Below are positions 8,699 to 17,763 of a stretch of 64,000 bases of DNA, one piece after another. The notes under the pieces were generated by a model that ran no database searches, had not been told where the DNA came from, and saw nothing but the letters and a program-made list of their open reading frames with translations. The stretch's first letter is position 1; the number at the start of each line of letters is the position of its first letter. Origin of the DNA: Pedobacter sp. MC2016-05 (GTDB lineage: Bacteria; Bacteroidota; Bacteroidia; Sphingobacteriales; Sphingobacteriaceae); assembly GCF_026239735.1 (NCBI RefSeq), contig NZ_JAPIVT010000004.1, forward strand, positions 1-64,000, read 5' to 3'. The position numbers were made by a program, and so were the translations under genes.

Positions 8699-9997
8699 AT
8701 GAAGACACCCATCACCATTTTTTGGTTCCGCCGCGATTTGAGATTAGAGGATAACGCAGGTCTCTATCATGCATTAAATAATGTCACACCTGTACTTGCG
8801 CTCTTTATATTCGATAAAAACATTTTAGATAAATTATCTGAAGATGATGCCCGGGTTACTTTCATTTTTCAAACTATTGAAAGTTTAAAAAAAGAACTGC
8901 AACAATATGGATCAGACTTATTAGTAAAGTACGGAACTCCAGAAAAAATCTGGCCTCAAATTTTAAAAGATTATAAGGTTGAAGAGGTTTATACCAACCA
9001 TGATTATGAACCTTATGCCCGTGAACGCGATGATAATTTGGCAGAATTTTTAACCAGTGAAGAAATCGCTTTTAGAACTTTTAAAGATCAGGTGATATTT
9101 GAGAAAGATGAAATTTTAAAAGGTGATAAAACTCCATATACCGTATTTACGCCTTATTACAAACAGTGGCAGGCAAAGCTCGATGATTTTTATTTTAAAG
9201 CTTACCCTACAAAAAAATACTTCAAAAACCTTTTTCAAACCGAACATTTAGTTTTGCCTTCACTAAAGGAAATGGGATTCAAAGCGAGTAGCCAGGAATT
9301 CCCAAAAATTAATTACAAAAATAAACTGGATGACTACGCAGAGCAACGAGATTTCCCTGCTATGGAAAGTACAACCAGAATTGGTTTGCACCTCAGATTT
9401 GGTACTGTAAGTATTCGTAAGGCCGTAAAAGATGCTGTAGAGGCAAAATCAAATGTTTGGTTATCTGAATTGGCCTGGAGAGAGTTCTACATGATGATCC
9501 TCTGGCATTTCCCTTATGCTGCCTATGATTCTTTTAAAAAGCAGTACGATAAAATAAAATGGCGCAATAACGAAACAGAATTTAAAGCCTGGTGCGAAGG
9601 AAACACGGGTTATCCGATAGTGGATGCCGGAATGCGACAGCTCAATGAAACCGGGTTTATGCACAACCGTGTGAGGATGGTTGTTGCAAGTTTTTTATCG
9701 AAACATTTACTAATCGATTGGCGCTGGGGTGAAAATTATTTCGCCGAAAAGCTTCTCGATTATGAAATGGCCAGCAATGTAGGTGGCTGGCAATGGGCTG
9801 CAGGCTCAGGAAATGATGCTGCGCCATATTTCCGCGTTTTTAATCCTGAATTGCAGACCAAAAGATTTGATCCAAAATTTGAGTACATTAAAAAATGGGT
9901 GCCAGAATATGGGACAAAAAAATATGCCCAACCAATAGTTGAGCATACATTTGCACGAGAAAGAGTGCTTAAAGTATTTAAAGAAGCGTTATCTTAA
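8699..9997 (+). CDS. phrB: Deoxyribodipyrimidine photolyase
   Basis: Light-driven DNA repair enzyme that splits pyrimidine dimers using FAD. The N-terminal antenna domain begins IFWFRRDLRLEDN; the C-terminal FAD-binding domain has TRIGLHLRFGTVSIR, WREFYMMILWHFP, TGYPIVDAGMRQLNETGFMHNRVRM and NVGGWQWAAGSGNDAAPYFRVFNP, all typical of class I CPD photolyases. Its 432 residues are close to the usual length. It follows the TIGR01777 epimerase by 32 bases, an association seen in other Bacteroidota. Its stop codon overlaps the stop codon of the convergent FKBP gene by 4 bases. The symbol is given by family; CPD rather than (6-4) specificity is inferred. Confidence 0.92.
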   Translation: MKTPITIFWFRRDLRLEDNAGLYHALNNVTPVLALFIFDKNILDKLSEDDARVTFIFQTIESLKKELQQYGSDLLVKYGTPEKIWPQILKDYKVEEVYTNHDYEPYARERDDNLAEFLTSEEIAFRTFKDQVIFEKDEILKGDKTPYTVFTPYYKQWQAKLDDFYFKAYPTKKYFKNLFQTEHLVLPSLKEMGFKASSQEFPKINYKNKLDDYAEQRDFPAMESTTRIGLHLRFGTVSIRKAVKDAVEAKSNVWLSELAWREFYMMILWHFPYAAYDSFKKQYDKIKWRNNETEFKAWCEGNTGYPIVDAGMRQLNETGFMHNRVRMVVASFLSKHLLIDWRWGENYFAEKLLDYEMASNVGGWQWAAGSGNDAAPYFRVFNPELQTKRFDPKFEYIKKWVPEYGTKKYAQPIVEHTFARERVLKVFKEALS

Positions 9998-10917
9998 TTG
10001 GTAACGCTAACGATTTCAATATCAAAATCTAAAGACATATTTGGAGAAATGGCATTATTTCCAGAACGACCGTAGCCGTAGGCAGATGGCAAAATCATTC
10101 TGAACTTGGTTCCAACTTTAAATTTTGGAATCATAACTTGCCAACCCGATACCAGACCCGACAAAGGCAGTGAAATACCATCTGCAGATGAATCAAATAC
10201 AGCGCCATCTAATGTTCTTCCTGTATATTTAACGTTTACTGTACTTCCAATACCATTAACAGCCTCTCCTGTTCCTAAAGTATTTACGATGTAATAAATC
10301 CCACTAGGATCTTTCGTTGCAGTAAGCCCTTTAGAAGTTAAAAAAGTTGTAATGCGATTGTCATCTAATAATGCCTGCTTTTGGTAAGGATAGGTTGTCA
10401 CTATTAAATCCACAATTTCATTTGATGGAATATTTCCGGCTCCGTTTCTTCCAAAAGCCAAATAAGAAGGCAAAAGTATTCTTGCCACTCCACCAGGCTT
10501 TAGCGCCAATAAAGCGGTTCTTATCGCAGGAATAGAATAGAAACCCTGTGGATTTGAAGTTGTAACTAATGATGAATTATAAAACTGGTCGGTATAACCT
10601 ACAAACGTGCCTAAGTTCGATGATAGTGGAGACTGCAGGTATGTGGCACCAGTAGATAAAGACTTAACCGTTAAGTTATAAAGAACTGAATCTGGATTTT
10701 TAAAATTATTGCCTGTTCCAGGTGAAGTTACCTGATAAAAGAATCCTGATTTATCCGGATCGGGCAACATTACAGCACTTAAGTTATTTTTTGATATGTA
10801 TGAAGCTATTGTTGCACTCTCTGTAGCCTGAATAGTTTCATACTCTTTCTTGCATGCAGAAAGGAAAACAACAGTCAGTAAACAAGTTAAGAAACTTAAT
10901 TTGGTAAATTTATTCAT
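9994..10917 (-). CDS. FKBP-type peptidyl-prolyl isomerase lipoprotein with two domains
   Basis: Lipoprotein signal peptide with lipobox LSAC at residues 19-22 and CKKE after it, so probably anchored in an envelope membrane facing the periplasm. Two FKBP-like units: a diverged one at about 45-175 (ending GNIPSNEIVDLIV) and a better preserved one at about 190-307 (VNVKYTGRTLDGAVFDSS, GWQVMIPKFKVGTKFRMILPSAYGYG). The first lacks the YxGxxxdGxxFDss entry motif and may be structural only. Its start codon directly abuts the stop codon of the upstream single-domain FKBP gene, so the two are cotranscribed and probably arose by duplication. The proposed role is folding of envelope proteins. Confidence 0.88.
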   Translation of the reverse strand: MNKFTKLSFLTCLLTVVFLSACKKEYETIQATESATIASYISKNNLSAVMLPDPDKSGFFYQVTSPGTGNNFKNPDSVLYNLTVKSLSTGATYLQSPLSSNLGTFVGYTDQFYNSSLVTTSNPQGFYSIPAIRTALLALKPGGVARILLPSYLAFGRNGAGNIPSNEIVDLIVTTYPYQKQALLDDNRITTFLTSKGLTATKDPSGIYYIVNTLGTGEAVNGIGSTVNVKYTGRTLDGAVFDSSADGISLPLSGLVSGWQVMIPKFKVGTKFRMILPSAYGYGRSGNNAISPNMSLDFDIEIVSVTN

Positions 10918-11409
10918 TTAGTTTGTAACGTCTGTAAGTGTTATATTGAAATCGAGGATAGAATTAGCTGGAACTAAAGATGATGGAGATCTTGTTCCAT
11001 ATGCATAATAGGATGGGATAATCAATCTGATTTTACCACCTTTTTGTATTTTCGGAATACCAAACTGCCAGCCTGTAATTACGCCACCTAACGAAAATTT
11101 TATTGGAGTACCTTTTGAACTGTCGAAAAGTGTGCCGTTGAGCAGTTTTCCTTCATAATCTGCAGTAATCTGCGTTGAAGTAGTGTAAGTAATACTGCCC
11201 GAACCAGGTGCAATAATTTGGTAAAATATACCTGAAGGATCTTTTATCCCTGATATGTTATTTGCCTTTACGAAAGCGCCAATTGCAGCAGTATCGGCTT
11301 TAAACTGAGGTAGTGGATCGTAATCCTCTACCGCCTCATCTTTCTTACATGCAGCGAAGAACCCAACAACGCAAAGCAATAATAATATATACTTGAATTT
11401 TAGCATCAT
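10918..11409 (-). CDS. FKBP-type peptidyl-prolyl isomerase lipoprotein
   Basis: 163 residues from the ATG at 11409. The reading frame is open to 11463, but the lipoprotein signal KYILLLLCVVGFFAACKK begins just after MMLKF, so one of the two adjacent ATGs (11409 or 11406) is the likely start. The mature part holds one FKBP domain: TADYEGKLLNGTLFDSSKG, GWQFGIPKIQKGGKIRLIIPSYYAYGTR and a final LDFNITLTDV strand. Probable envelope-anchored folding catalyst. It is the first gene of a two-gene operon with the larger FKBP protein downstream. Confidence 0.87.
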   Translation of the reverse strand: MMLKFKYILLLLCVVGFFAACKKDEAVEDYDPLPQFKADTAAIGAFVKANNISGIKDPSGIFYQIIAPGSGSITYTTSTQITADYEGKLLNGTLFDSSKGTPIKFSLGGVITGWQFGIPKIQKGGKIRLIIPSYYAYGTRSPSSLVPANSILDFNITLTDVTN

Positions 11410-11477
11410 CCGCAAAAATAAGCTTTTAATACGGATGCTACAATTTTTAACCAAATTTAACATTCAAGTTAAAAGCT

Positions 11478-11569
11478 GTAAGTTATAGGTCGAATTTATC
11501 AACAAGCAAAACTAAATCTATTACCACTCGACTTATCGACATCCAAACTTATAACTTACAACCTATAAC
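11478..11569. repeat. Imperfect long inverted repeat between FKBP and fad operons
   Basis: GTAAGTTAT at 11478-11486 can pair with ATAACTTAC at 11551-11559, and the overlapping GTTATAGGT with ACCTATAAC at 11561-11569. The two pairings are alternatives. It lies past the acyl-CoA dehydrogenase stop codon and before the FKBP operon; it may end the fad transcript, although no U run follows. Confidence 0.3.
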
Positions 11570-11576
11570 ATACCCT

Positions 11577-13394
11577 TTAAAAAATATACTTATTCGCCTC
11601 AATCAATTGCTGTGCAACTCTTTGGCGGGCATCTTTAACATTAAAAGGCTCAACTTTTGTGAAACGACGTAAACCAACCAGCATTATGCGTTGTTCATCG
11701 CCTTCTGCGAAAGCCCAAAGTGCTTCTTTACCCGCTTTGGCAATACCATCAACAGCTTCAACCATATATATTCTTAATAAATCTAGCTGACCATTAATCG
11801 CTGCTTCACCTTTTGTAGCAGCCAGTTTTTCGGTCCTTAATAAAGCAGACTCGAAAACATAAACATAGCTGGCCATATCTGCAATATTCATTAAAATTTC
11901 CTGCTCCTTGCTCAAAGTCATCATTAATTTTTGAACCGCAGCACCGGCAACCATCAAGGTAGCTTTTTTCAGGTTGGCAAGAACTTTTTTCTCAGCGGCA
12001 AATAATGTGGTGTCTTCTTCCCCAAAATCTGGAATGCTCATTAACTCTGCAGCAACCGCAGTGGCCGGTGTCATCAGATCAAGCTCCCCTTTCATGGCTC
12101 TTTTCAGCATCATATCAACCGTTAACAAACGGTTAATCTCGTTCGTACCTTCAAAAATTCTGTTAATGCGGGCATCACGATAGGCTCTATCCATTGGTGC
12201 ATCAGCACTAAAACCCATTCCTCCATAAATTTGAACCCCTTCATCTACCGTATAATCCAATGCTTCGGAACCCCAAACTTTTAAAATGGCACACTCAACT
12301 GCAAATTGTTCTACAGATTTTAACCGGGCCTTTCCAGATTCCATTCCGCCAGCAACCAATTGCTCATAGGTGTCATCAATGTTTTGTCCGGCACGATAAT
12401 TAGCAGCATCAACTGCATAAAGTTTCGAAGCAATTTCTGCAATCTTAAAGCGAATGGCACCGTATTTCGAAATTGGGCGGCCAAATTGACTACGCTCGTT
12501 TGAGTAGTTAATCGCTGTATTTAAAGTTGCTTTTGATGCACCAATTGCTGCCGCTGATAATTTTATGCGACCGATATTTAAAATGTTAACCGCGATTTTG
12601 AAACCATTCTCCCGCTCACTTAACATATTTTCAACCGGAACAGGGCAATCGTTAAAGAAAACCTGACGCGTAGAAGAACCCTTGATACCCATTTTATGCT
12701 CCTCTGGATTCATGGTGATGCCACCAAAATCTTTCTCCACAATAAAAGCAGTCAGGTTTTTATCATCATCAATTTTTGCAAAAACGATAAAGATATCTGC
12801 GAACCCCCCATTGGTAATCCACATCTTTTGACCATTGATGATATAATGTTTGCCATCATCGCTCAGCTTGGCTTTTGTTTTTCCGGAATTTGCATCCGAG
12901 CCTGAATTTGGTTCTGTTAAGCAGTAAGCCGCTGTCCATTCGCCAGAGCCTAATTTTGGAATATACTTCGCTTTCTGTTCCTGGTTTCCATAATAAAGAA
13001 TAGGCAATGTACCAATTCCGGTGTGTGCTGACAGTGCTACTGCAAAAGAGTGACCAGCGCCAACCACATCAGCAACTAACATAGAAGTATTGAAGTTTTT
13101 GCCAAAACCACCATATTCTTCCGGGACAGAAACCCCAAGAATACCCAATTCGCCAGCTTTTGTTAAAAGTGTTGGCATTAATCCAGGGTCTTCCTGTTTA
13201 TCTATTTTATCTAAGTTTGGATAAACCTCAGCGTCCAAAAAATCGCGACAAGTTTGCGCAATCATTTGTTGCTCTTCATCAAATTCTTCAGGAATAAATA
13301 CATCCTGGTAAGCCGTTTCTTTAATTAAGAATTCGCCGCCTTTAATTGTTTTCTTTTCAGTTGTTTCCATCTTTGTAGTATCTAGTAGCGACAC
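11577..13394 (-). CDS. Acyl-CoA dehydrogenase (FadE-type, long form)
   Basis: FAD-dependent dehydrogenase for the first step of beta-oxidation, about 600 residues like B. subtilis FadE and mitochondrial VLCAD-type enzymes. The N- and middle-domain motifs are present (AYCLTEPNSGSDANSGKT at about 156-173, KMWITNGGFADIFIVFAK at about 190-207). The expected catalytic glutamate is E415 in NRIFEGTNEINR. A helical C-terminal extension covers about 450-605. Last gene of the MarR-fadN-fadA-acyl-CoA dehydrogenase operon, 49 bases after fadA. An internal ATG at 13370 (METTEKK) is a plausible alternative start, since the first eight residues look non-conserved. Confidence 0.93.
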   Translation of the reverse strand: MSLLDTTKMETTEKKTIKGGEFLIKETAYQDVFIPEEFDEEQQMIAQTCRDFLDAEVYPNLDKIDKQEDPGLMPTLLTKAGELGILGVSVPEEYGGFGKNFNTSMLVADVVGAGHSFAVALSAHTGIGTLPILYYGNQEQKAKYIPKLGSGEWTAAYCLTEPNSGSDANSGKTKAKLSDDGKHYIINGQKMWITNGGFADIFIVFAKIDDDKNLTAFIVEKDFGGITMNPEEHKMGIKGSSTRQVFFNDCPVPVENMLSERENGFKIAVNILNIGRIKLSAAAIGASKATLNTAINYSNERSQFGRPISKYGAIRFKIAEIASKLYAVDAANYRAGQNIDDTYEQLVAGGMESGKARLKSVEQFAVECAILKVWGSEALDYTVDEGVQIYGGMGFSADAPMDRAYRDARINRIFEGTNEINRLLTVDMMLKRAMKGELDLMTPATAVAAELMSIPDFGEEDTTLFAAEKKVLANLKKATLMVAGAAVQKLMMTLSKEQEILMNIADMASYVYVFESALLRTEKLAATKGEAAINGQLDLLRIYMVEAVDGIAKAGKEALWAFAEGDEQRIMLVGLRRFTKVEPFNVKDARQRVAQQLIEANKYIF

Positions 13395-13443
13395 ATTGAA
13401 AATCGCTTAATTTTTATTTTTTTATTTTGCCTAAGTCAATCTC

Positions 13444-14619
13444 TTACAGCATCTCAAAAATTCCTGCTGCTCCTTGTCCTGTACCTACGCACATGGTAAC
13501 CATACCATATTTCTTGTCCTGTCTTTTCAGCTCATTCATCATTTGCACCGAAAGTTTTGCACCTGTACAACCCAGAGGGTGACCCAATGCAATGGCTCCA
13601 CCGTTTACGTTAATGATATCCGGATTTAAATCGAGCGTTCTAATGATCGCTAGAGACTGCGATGCAAAAGCTTCGTTAAGTTCGATTAAATCAATATCAT
13701 TCTGTTTTAAGCCTGCTTGTTTTAATGCTTTTGGGATTGCCTCAACTGGTCCGATTCCCATAATTCTTGGTGGAACGCCGGCGATGCCATAACTTACTAA
13801 TCTTGCGATTGGTTCAACATTAAGTTCCTTCATTTTCTTTTCAGAAACTACTAAAACAAAAGCTGCGCCATCAGATGTTTGCGAGGAGTTACCAGCGGTT
13901 ACACTTCCTATAGTATCAAAAACAGGCTTTAATTTTGCCAGTTTCTCTAACGTGGTATCCGCTCGAGGACCTTCATCAGTATCCACTACATAAGAACGCG
14001 TTTTCTTTTTCAGGTTTTCATCCAAATAATTTTCGTTAACCGTAATTGGCAAAACGCCATCTTTTAAATGACCGTTTTTTATAGCATGAATAGCTTTCTC
14101 ATGAGATTTTAACGAAAATGCATCCTGGTCTTCGCGACTCACATTGTATTCTTTCGCAACGGCTTCGGCAGTTAGTCCCATCCCCCAATACCAATCGGGA
14201 TTGTTTTTTGCAACCTCTGGATTTGGAACGAGTTTCCAACCTCCAAACGGCATTCCACTCATTACTTCTACCCCACCAGCGATAATACAATCGGCCATTC
14301 CAGCTTTGATTTTCGCTACAGCAGTAGCAATTGTTTCCAAGCCAGATGCGCAATATCGGTTTACAGTAACACCCGGAACTTTATCCGTATTCAAACCCAT
14401 TAGTGAGATCATCCGGCCAATATTTAAGCCCTGTTCCGCTTCGGGCGTGGCGTTACCCACAATTACATCGTCAATTTGTTCTTTATCTAAATTTGAAACC
14501 GATGCCACTAAAGCGCTTATCACTTCAGCAGCTAAATCATCAGCTCTGGTAAAACGGAATACGCCTCGGGGTGCTTTACCCACTGCTGTGCGATATCCGG
14601 CTATAATATATGCTTCCAT
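13444..14619 (-). CDS. fadA: Acetyl-CoA C-acyltransferase (3-ketoacyl-CoA thiolase)
   Basis: Thiolase for the last step of beta-oxidation, releasing acetyl-CoA. The nucleophile is C90 in NRYCASGLE, the second catalytic cysteine is C377 in MCVGTGQGAAG, and the base is H347 in GHPLGCTGAK. At 391 residues it has the family's normal length. It lies in the fad operon between the fadN-like gene and the acyl-CoA dehydrogenase. The 178-base gap before it holds the inverted repeat at 14689-14767. A degradative role is supported by the operon; an isolated thiolase could also be biosynthetic. Confidence 0.95.
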   Translation of the reverse strand: MEAYIIAGYRTAVGKAPRGVFRFTRADDLAAEVISALVASVSNLDKEQIDDVIVGNATPEAEQGLNIGRMISLMGLNTDKVPGVTVNRYCASGLETIATAVAKIKAGMADCIIAGGVEVMSGMPFGGWKLVPNPEVAKNNPDWYWGMGLTAEAVAKEYNVSREDQDAFSLKSHEKAIHAIKNGHLKDGVLPITVNENYLDENLKKKTRSYVVDTDEGPRADTTLEKLAKLKPVFDTIGSVTAGNSSQTSDGAAFVLVVSEKKMKELNVEPIARLVSYGIAGVPPRIMGIGPVEAIPKALKQAGLKQNDIDLIELNEAFASQSLAIIRTLDLNPDIINVNGGAIALGHPLGCTGAKLSVQMMNELKRQDKKYGMVTMCVGTGQGAAGIFEML

Positions 14620-14688
14620 TTTATTTAGTATTTTGATGGCTATCAGCCAATATTATCTTTTTATTATACGCACTTCCCTTACTATTGC

Positions 14689-14767
14689 CGTCATTGCGAG
14701 GCACGAAGCAATCTTAATGCAATAGAAAACCCTCAGTTGTAAGATTGCTTCGTACCTCGCAATGACG
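14689..14767. repeat. Inverted pair of a dispersed 28-base repeat in the fad operon
   Basis: Two arms of 28 bases (14689-14716 and 14740-14767) are reverse complements with one mismatch, separated by 23 bases; in RNA they would form a very stable hairpin. The left arm begins CGTCATTGCGAGGCACG. A 25-base segment of it (14690-14714) recurs exactly at 32937-32961, showing that this is a dispersed element. It sits between fadN and fadA in the sense direction of the operon. Confidence 0.8.
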
Positions 14768-14797
14768 AAGTGGATAAGCAAATCTCATCACTACTTT

Positions 14798-17203
14798 CTA
14801 ATTCCTCAACGGTTTCCCTTTTGTTATAATCGACTGAATTCTTTCCAATGATTTTCTTTCTCCTGCAAGAGATAAAAATGCTTCTCTTTCCAAATCCAAC
14901 AAATATTGTTCGCTTACTTCTGTTGGGGAGGATAAATCGCCACCGCACATGACGTAACCTAATTTTTCGGAGATTTTTTTATCATGTTCGGAGATAAAAT
15001 GACCGGCGTACATGCTATTTGCTCCGGCATAAACTATTCCTAAACCTTGTTTCCCTAAAACTTTAATATCTGTCCGCTGAACGGGTTTGGTATAACCCGC
15101 ATCAGCAAGCTCAATCGCTTTAGCTTTAGCATCGGCCAGTAAGCGATTACGGTTCATCGATATAGAAAATTTATCCTTTTGCAAATAGCCCAATTGGTAG
15201 GCTTCGTAACCAGAAGTAGAAACTTTCGCCATTCCGATGGTTAAAAAGCGATCTTTCAATGCATTTTGAACAATCTGGTCGTCTTTATATTCATCAGACG
15301 CCCGCAGCGCAAACTCTTTTGTTCCGCCGCCACCTGGGATAACGCCAACACCAAATTCTACCAAACCCATGTACGTTTCTGCTGACAGTTGAACATGGTC
15401 GGCATGTAAGCTAAACTCGCAGCCGCCACCTAATGTTAGATTGTGTGGTGCAACCACAACAGGAATAGAAGAATAACGAATGCGCATCGAAGTATTCTGG
15501 AACATTCGGATAGCCATATTTAATTCGTCCCACTCCTGCTCTACCGCCATCATGAAAATCATACCCACATTGGCACCAGCAGAGAAATTTGCACCATCAT
15601 TACCGATTACTAAACCACGGTAATCTTTCTCTGCCATATCAATGGCTTTGTTAATGCCCGAAATTACATCACCACCGATGGTATTCATTTTGGTATGGAA
15701 TTCTACATTTAAGATGCCATCGCCTAAATCAATGATAGAAACGCCAGAATTTTTCCAAAGTGTTTTATTCTCGCGGATGTTATCTAAAATGATAAACTCA
15801 TTCGTTCCTGGTAAGGCTTTGTAAGATTTTGTTGGAAGATCATAGTACTTTTTAACGCTACCTTCCACTTTGTAAAATGAATCATTTCCTGCATCAAGCA
15901 TTTCATGAACCCAAGCCGCAACCTTATTTCCATATTGCTCCATTCCCTCAATCCCTTCTTTCACACCTACCGCATCCCAAAGCTCAAAAGGACCAAGCTC
16001 CCAACCAAAACCTGCACGCATCGCATCATCAATGCGGTACAATTCATCAGAAATTTCCGGAATCCTATCGGATACATACTCAAATAATCCAAATGAAGAA
16101 TGGCGGAATAACTCTCCTGCCTTATCCTTTCCTTTGGCAAAAATCTTCATGCGTTCGCGAAGATTTTCAACTGGCTTGGTCATTTCTAATGTAGCCGATT
16201 TAACTTTTTGCTGAGGTTTGTATTCTAAAGTTTTTAAATCCAATGCAAGGATTTCGGTTTTGCCGTCGGCAGCTTTAGTTTTTTTATAGAAACCCTGTTT
16301 GGTTTTATCGCCAAGCCATTTGTTCTCCTCCATCTTTTTCACATACTCAGGAAGCTTAAATAACTCATGTGCTTTATCCTCAGGACAATTATCGTAAAGT
16401 CCTTTGGCCACTTTAATCATGGTATCCAAACCAACCACATCAGAAGTACGGAAGGTAGCTGATTTTGGTCTACCCAAAGCAGGACCGGTAAATTTATCTA
16501 CCTCTTCAACTGTTAAATCCAATTTTTCGACCAAATGCAATAAGGCCATAATTGAATATACACCAACTCGATTGGCAATAAAGGCTGGCGTATCTTTACA
16601 CAAAACTGTGGTTTTACCCAAAAATTTATCGCCATAATGCATTAAGAAATCAACTATTTCCGGTTTAGTGTGCGGCGTAGGAATGATTTCCAATAGCTTT
16701 AAATAACGCGGCGGATTGAAAAAGTGTGTTCCGCAGAAATGTGCTTTAAAATCATCGCTTCTACCATCAGCCATTAAATGAATCGGAATACCAGAAGTGT
16801 TCGAGGTAATTAATGTACCCGGTTTACGAAATTGCTCTACCTGTTCGAAAACTTTTTTCTTGATATCAAGATTTTCAACAACTACTTCAATTACCCAGTC
16901 AAAGCCAGCAATTTTCGACATATCGTCTTCGAAATTTCCGGTTTTAATTTTATTCAATACTTTTTTGGAATAAACCGGTGATGGATTTGTTTTGACAGCC
17001 GTTTGCAAAGCCATATTGACAATCCGGTTTTTTACCACTGGTTTGTCTAACGTCAGTCCTTTTGCTTGTTCTTCTGGAGTAAGTTCTTTGGAGGCAATAT
17101 CTAATAGTAAAACCTCAACCCCAATATTGGCGAAGTGGCATGCAATACGCGAACCCATAATCCCCGAACCTAAAACAGCAACTTTATTAATGCTTCGTTT
17201 CAT
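14798..17203 (-). CDS. fadN: 3-hydroxyacyl-CoA dehydrogenase / enoyl-CoA hydratase fusion (FadN-type)
   Basis: Bifunctional beta-oxidation enzyme of 801 residues. The NAD-binding hydroxyacyl-CoA dehydrogenase comes first (VAVLGSGIMGSRIACHFA at about 9-26, CGTHFFNPPRYLKLLE, NRVGVYS) and the enoyl-CoA hydratase domain last (GANFSAGANVGMIF at about residue 542; LGGGCEFSLHAD). This order is that of B. subtilis FadN and the reverse of E. coli FadB. It is followed by fadA and an acyl-CoA dehydrogenase on the same strand, and preceded by a MarR regulator gene with a 99-base gap. Together they form a complete beta-oxidation set. The dehydrogenase part should act on 3-hydroxyacyl-CoA with NAD in the cytoplasm. 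Confidence 0.94.
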   Translation of the reverse strand: MKRSINKVAVLGSGIMGSRIACHFANIGVEVLLLDIASKELTPEEQAKGLTLDKPVVKNRIVNMALQTAVKTNPSPVYSKKVLNKIKTGNFEDDMSKIAGFDWVIEVVVENLDIKKKVFEQVEQFRKPGTLITSNTSGIPIHLMADGRSDDFKAHFCGTHFFNPPRYLKLLEIIPTPHTKPEIVDFLMHYGDKFLGKTTVLCKDTPAFIANRVGVYSIMALLHLVEKLDLTVEEVDKFTGPALGRPKSATFRTSDVVGLDTMIKVAKGLYDNCPEDKAHELFKLPEYVKKMEENKWLGDKTKQGFYKKTKAADGKTEILALDLKTLEYKPQQKVKSATLEMTKPVENLRERMKIFAKGKDKAGELFRHSSFGLFEYVSDRIPEISDELYRIDDAMRAGFGWELGPFELWDAVGVKEGIEGMEQYGNKVAAWVHEMLDAGNDSFYKVEGSVKKYYDLPTKSYKALPGTNEFIILDNIRENKTLWKNSGVSIIDLGDGILNVEFHTKMNTIGGDVISGINKAIDMAEKDYRGLVIGNDGANFSAGANVGMIFMMAVEQEWDELNMAIRMFQNTSMRIRYSSIPVVVAPHNLTLGGGCEFSLHADHVQLSAETYMGLVEFGVGVIPGGGGTKEFALRASDEYKDDQIVQNALKDRFLTIGMAKVSTSGYEAYQLGYLQKDKFSISMNRNRLLADAKAKAIELADAGYTKPVQRTDIKVLGKQGLGIVYAGANSMYAGHFISEHDKKISEKLGYVMCGGDLSSPTEVSEQYLLDLEREAFLSLAGERKSLERIQSIITKGKPLRN

Positions 17204-17302
17204 CAGTCTTTATTTATTTTTCTTTTAGTCTGTTGGAACCTGCTTCAAAACCCGAGCCCGTTGGTAAGCTCATGCAAAGCAGGCTTCATTAAAAAAATAT
17301 AT

Positions 17303-17737
17303 TTAATCAACAGTATATGCTACTGTAATATCATTAAGTTTTATTAACAGATTAATGAATGTTTCTTTCTCTTTTTTAGAAAAGTGTTCATCTAAATATT
17401 CATTAAATTTTCGCACAACCCCTTTTGCCAGGTGCTTCTTTTCTTTTCCGAAATCGGTTAAAAAAACTTTCACCGAACGTTTATCACCTATTGAGGTTTC
17501 GCGATAAATAAGCTTAGCTTCTTCCATATTATTCAACATTCTGGAAAGGCTGGTCGCTTTTACACCAAGCAAAGCAGCTAAATTGGAAACGGCTGTACCC
17601 TCTTCATCGTTTATGTTTATCAGCATATAACCAATAGCCTGTGTTATACCAAAAGTAGAGGCCATTTGATTATACTTGTTAAACATGTTTTGCCATGCAA
17701 ACTTCACGTGATAATCTATTGTTTGCTGTTGTTTCAT
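17303..17737 (-). CDS. MarR-family transcriptional regulator
   Basis: 144-residue winged-helix protein with the MarR layout: N-terminal dimer helix, helix-turn-helix at about 57-80 (AVSNLAALLGVKATSLSRMLNNMEEA in part), a wing with YRETSIGDKRSVKVFLT, and C-terminal dimerisation helices. It is the first gene of the fad operon, so it probably regulates beta-oxidation in response to acyl-CoA or free fatty acid; the ligand is an inference. A consensus promoter (17764-17795) and a perfect palindrome next to it (17750-17763) suggest autoregulation. DNA binding should occur as a dimer. Confidence 0.9.
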   Translation of the reverse strand: MKQQQTIDYHVKFAWQNMFNKYNQMASTFGITQAIGYMLININDEEGTAVSNLAALLGVKATSLSRMLNNMEEAKLIYRETSIGDKRSVKVFLTDFGKEKKHLAKGVVRKFNEYLDEHFSKKEKETFINLLIKLNDITVAYTVD

Positions 17738-17749
17738 TTTAATAATTTA

Positions 17750-17763
17750 TTATGCTTGCATAA
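17750..17763. promoter_or_regulatory. Palindromic candidate operator of the MarR-led fad operon
   Basis: TTATGC-TT-GCATAA, a perfect inverted repeat, directly adjoins the -7 box on its downstream side, so it would cover the transcription start. Position and symmetry fit repression by the MarR protein encoded 13 bases downstream. Confidence 0.5.

Noticed and set aside
14144-14725. Long plus-strand ORF opposite fadA
   Set aside because: Lies antisense to a well-conserved thiolase; its length reflects the codon pattern of fadA.
14733-14948. A 71-codon ORF overlapping the inverted repeat and the end of fadN
   Set aside because: It runs in another frame through the fadN 3' end and the palindrome, with no recognisable protein features.
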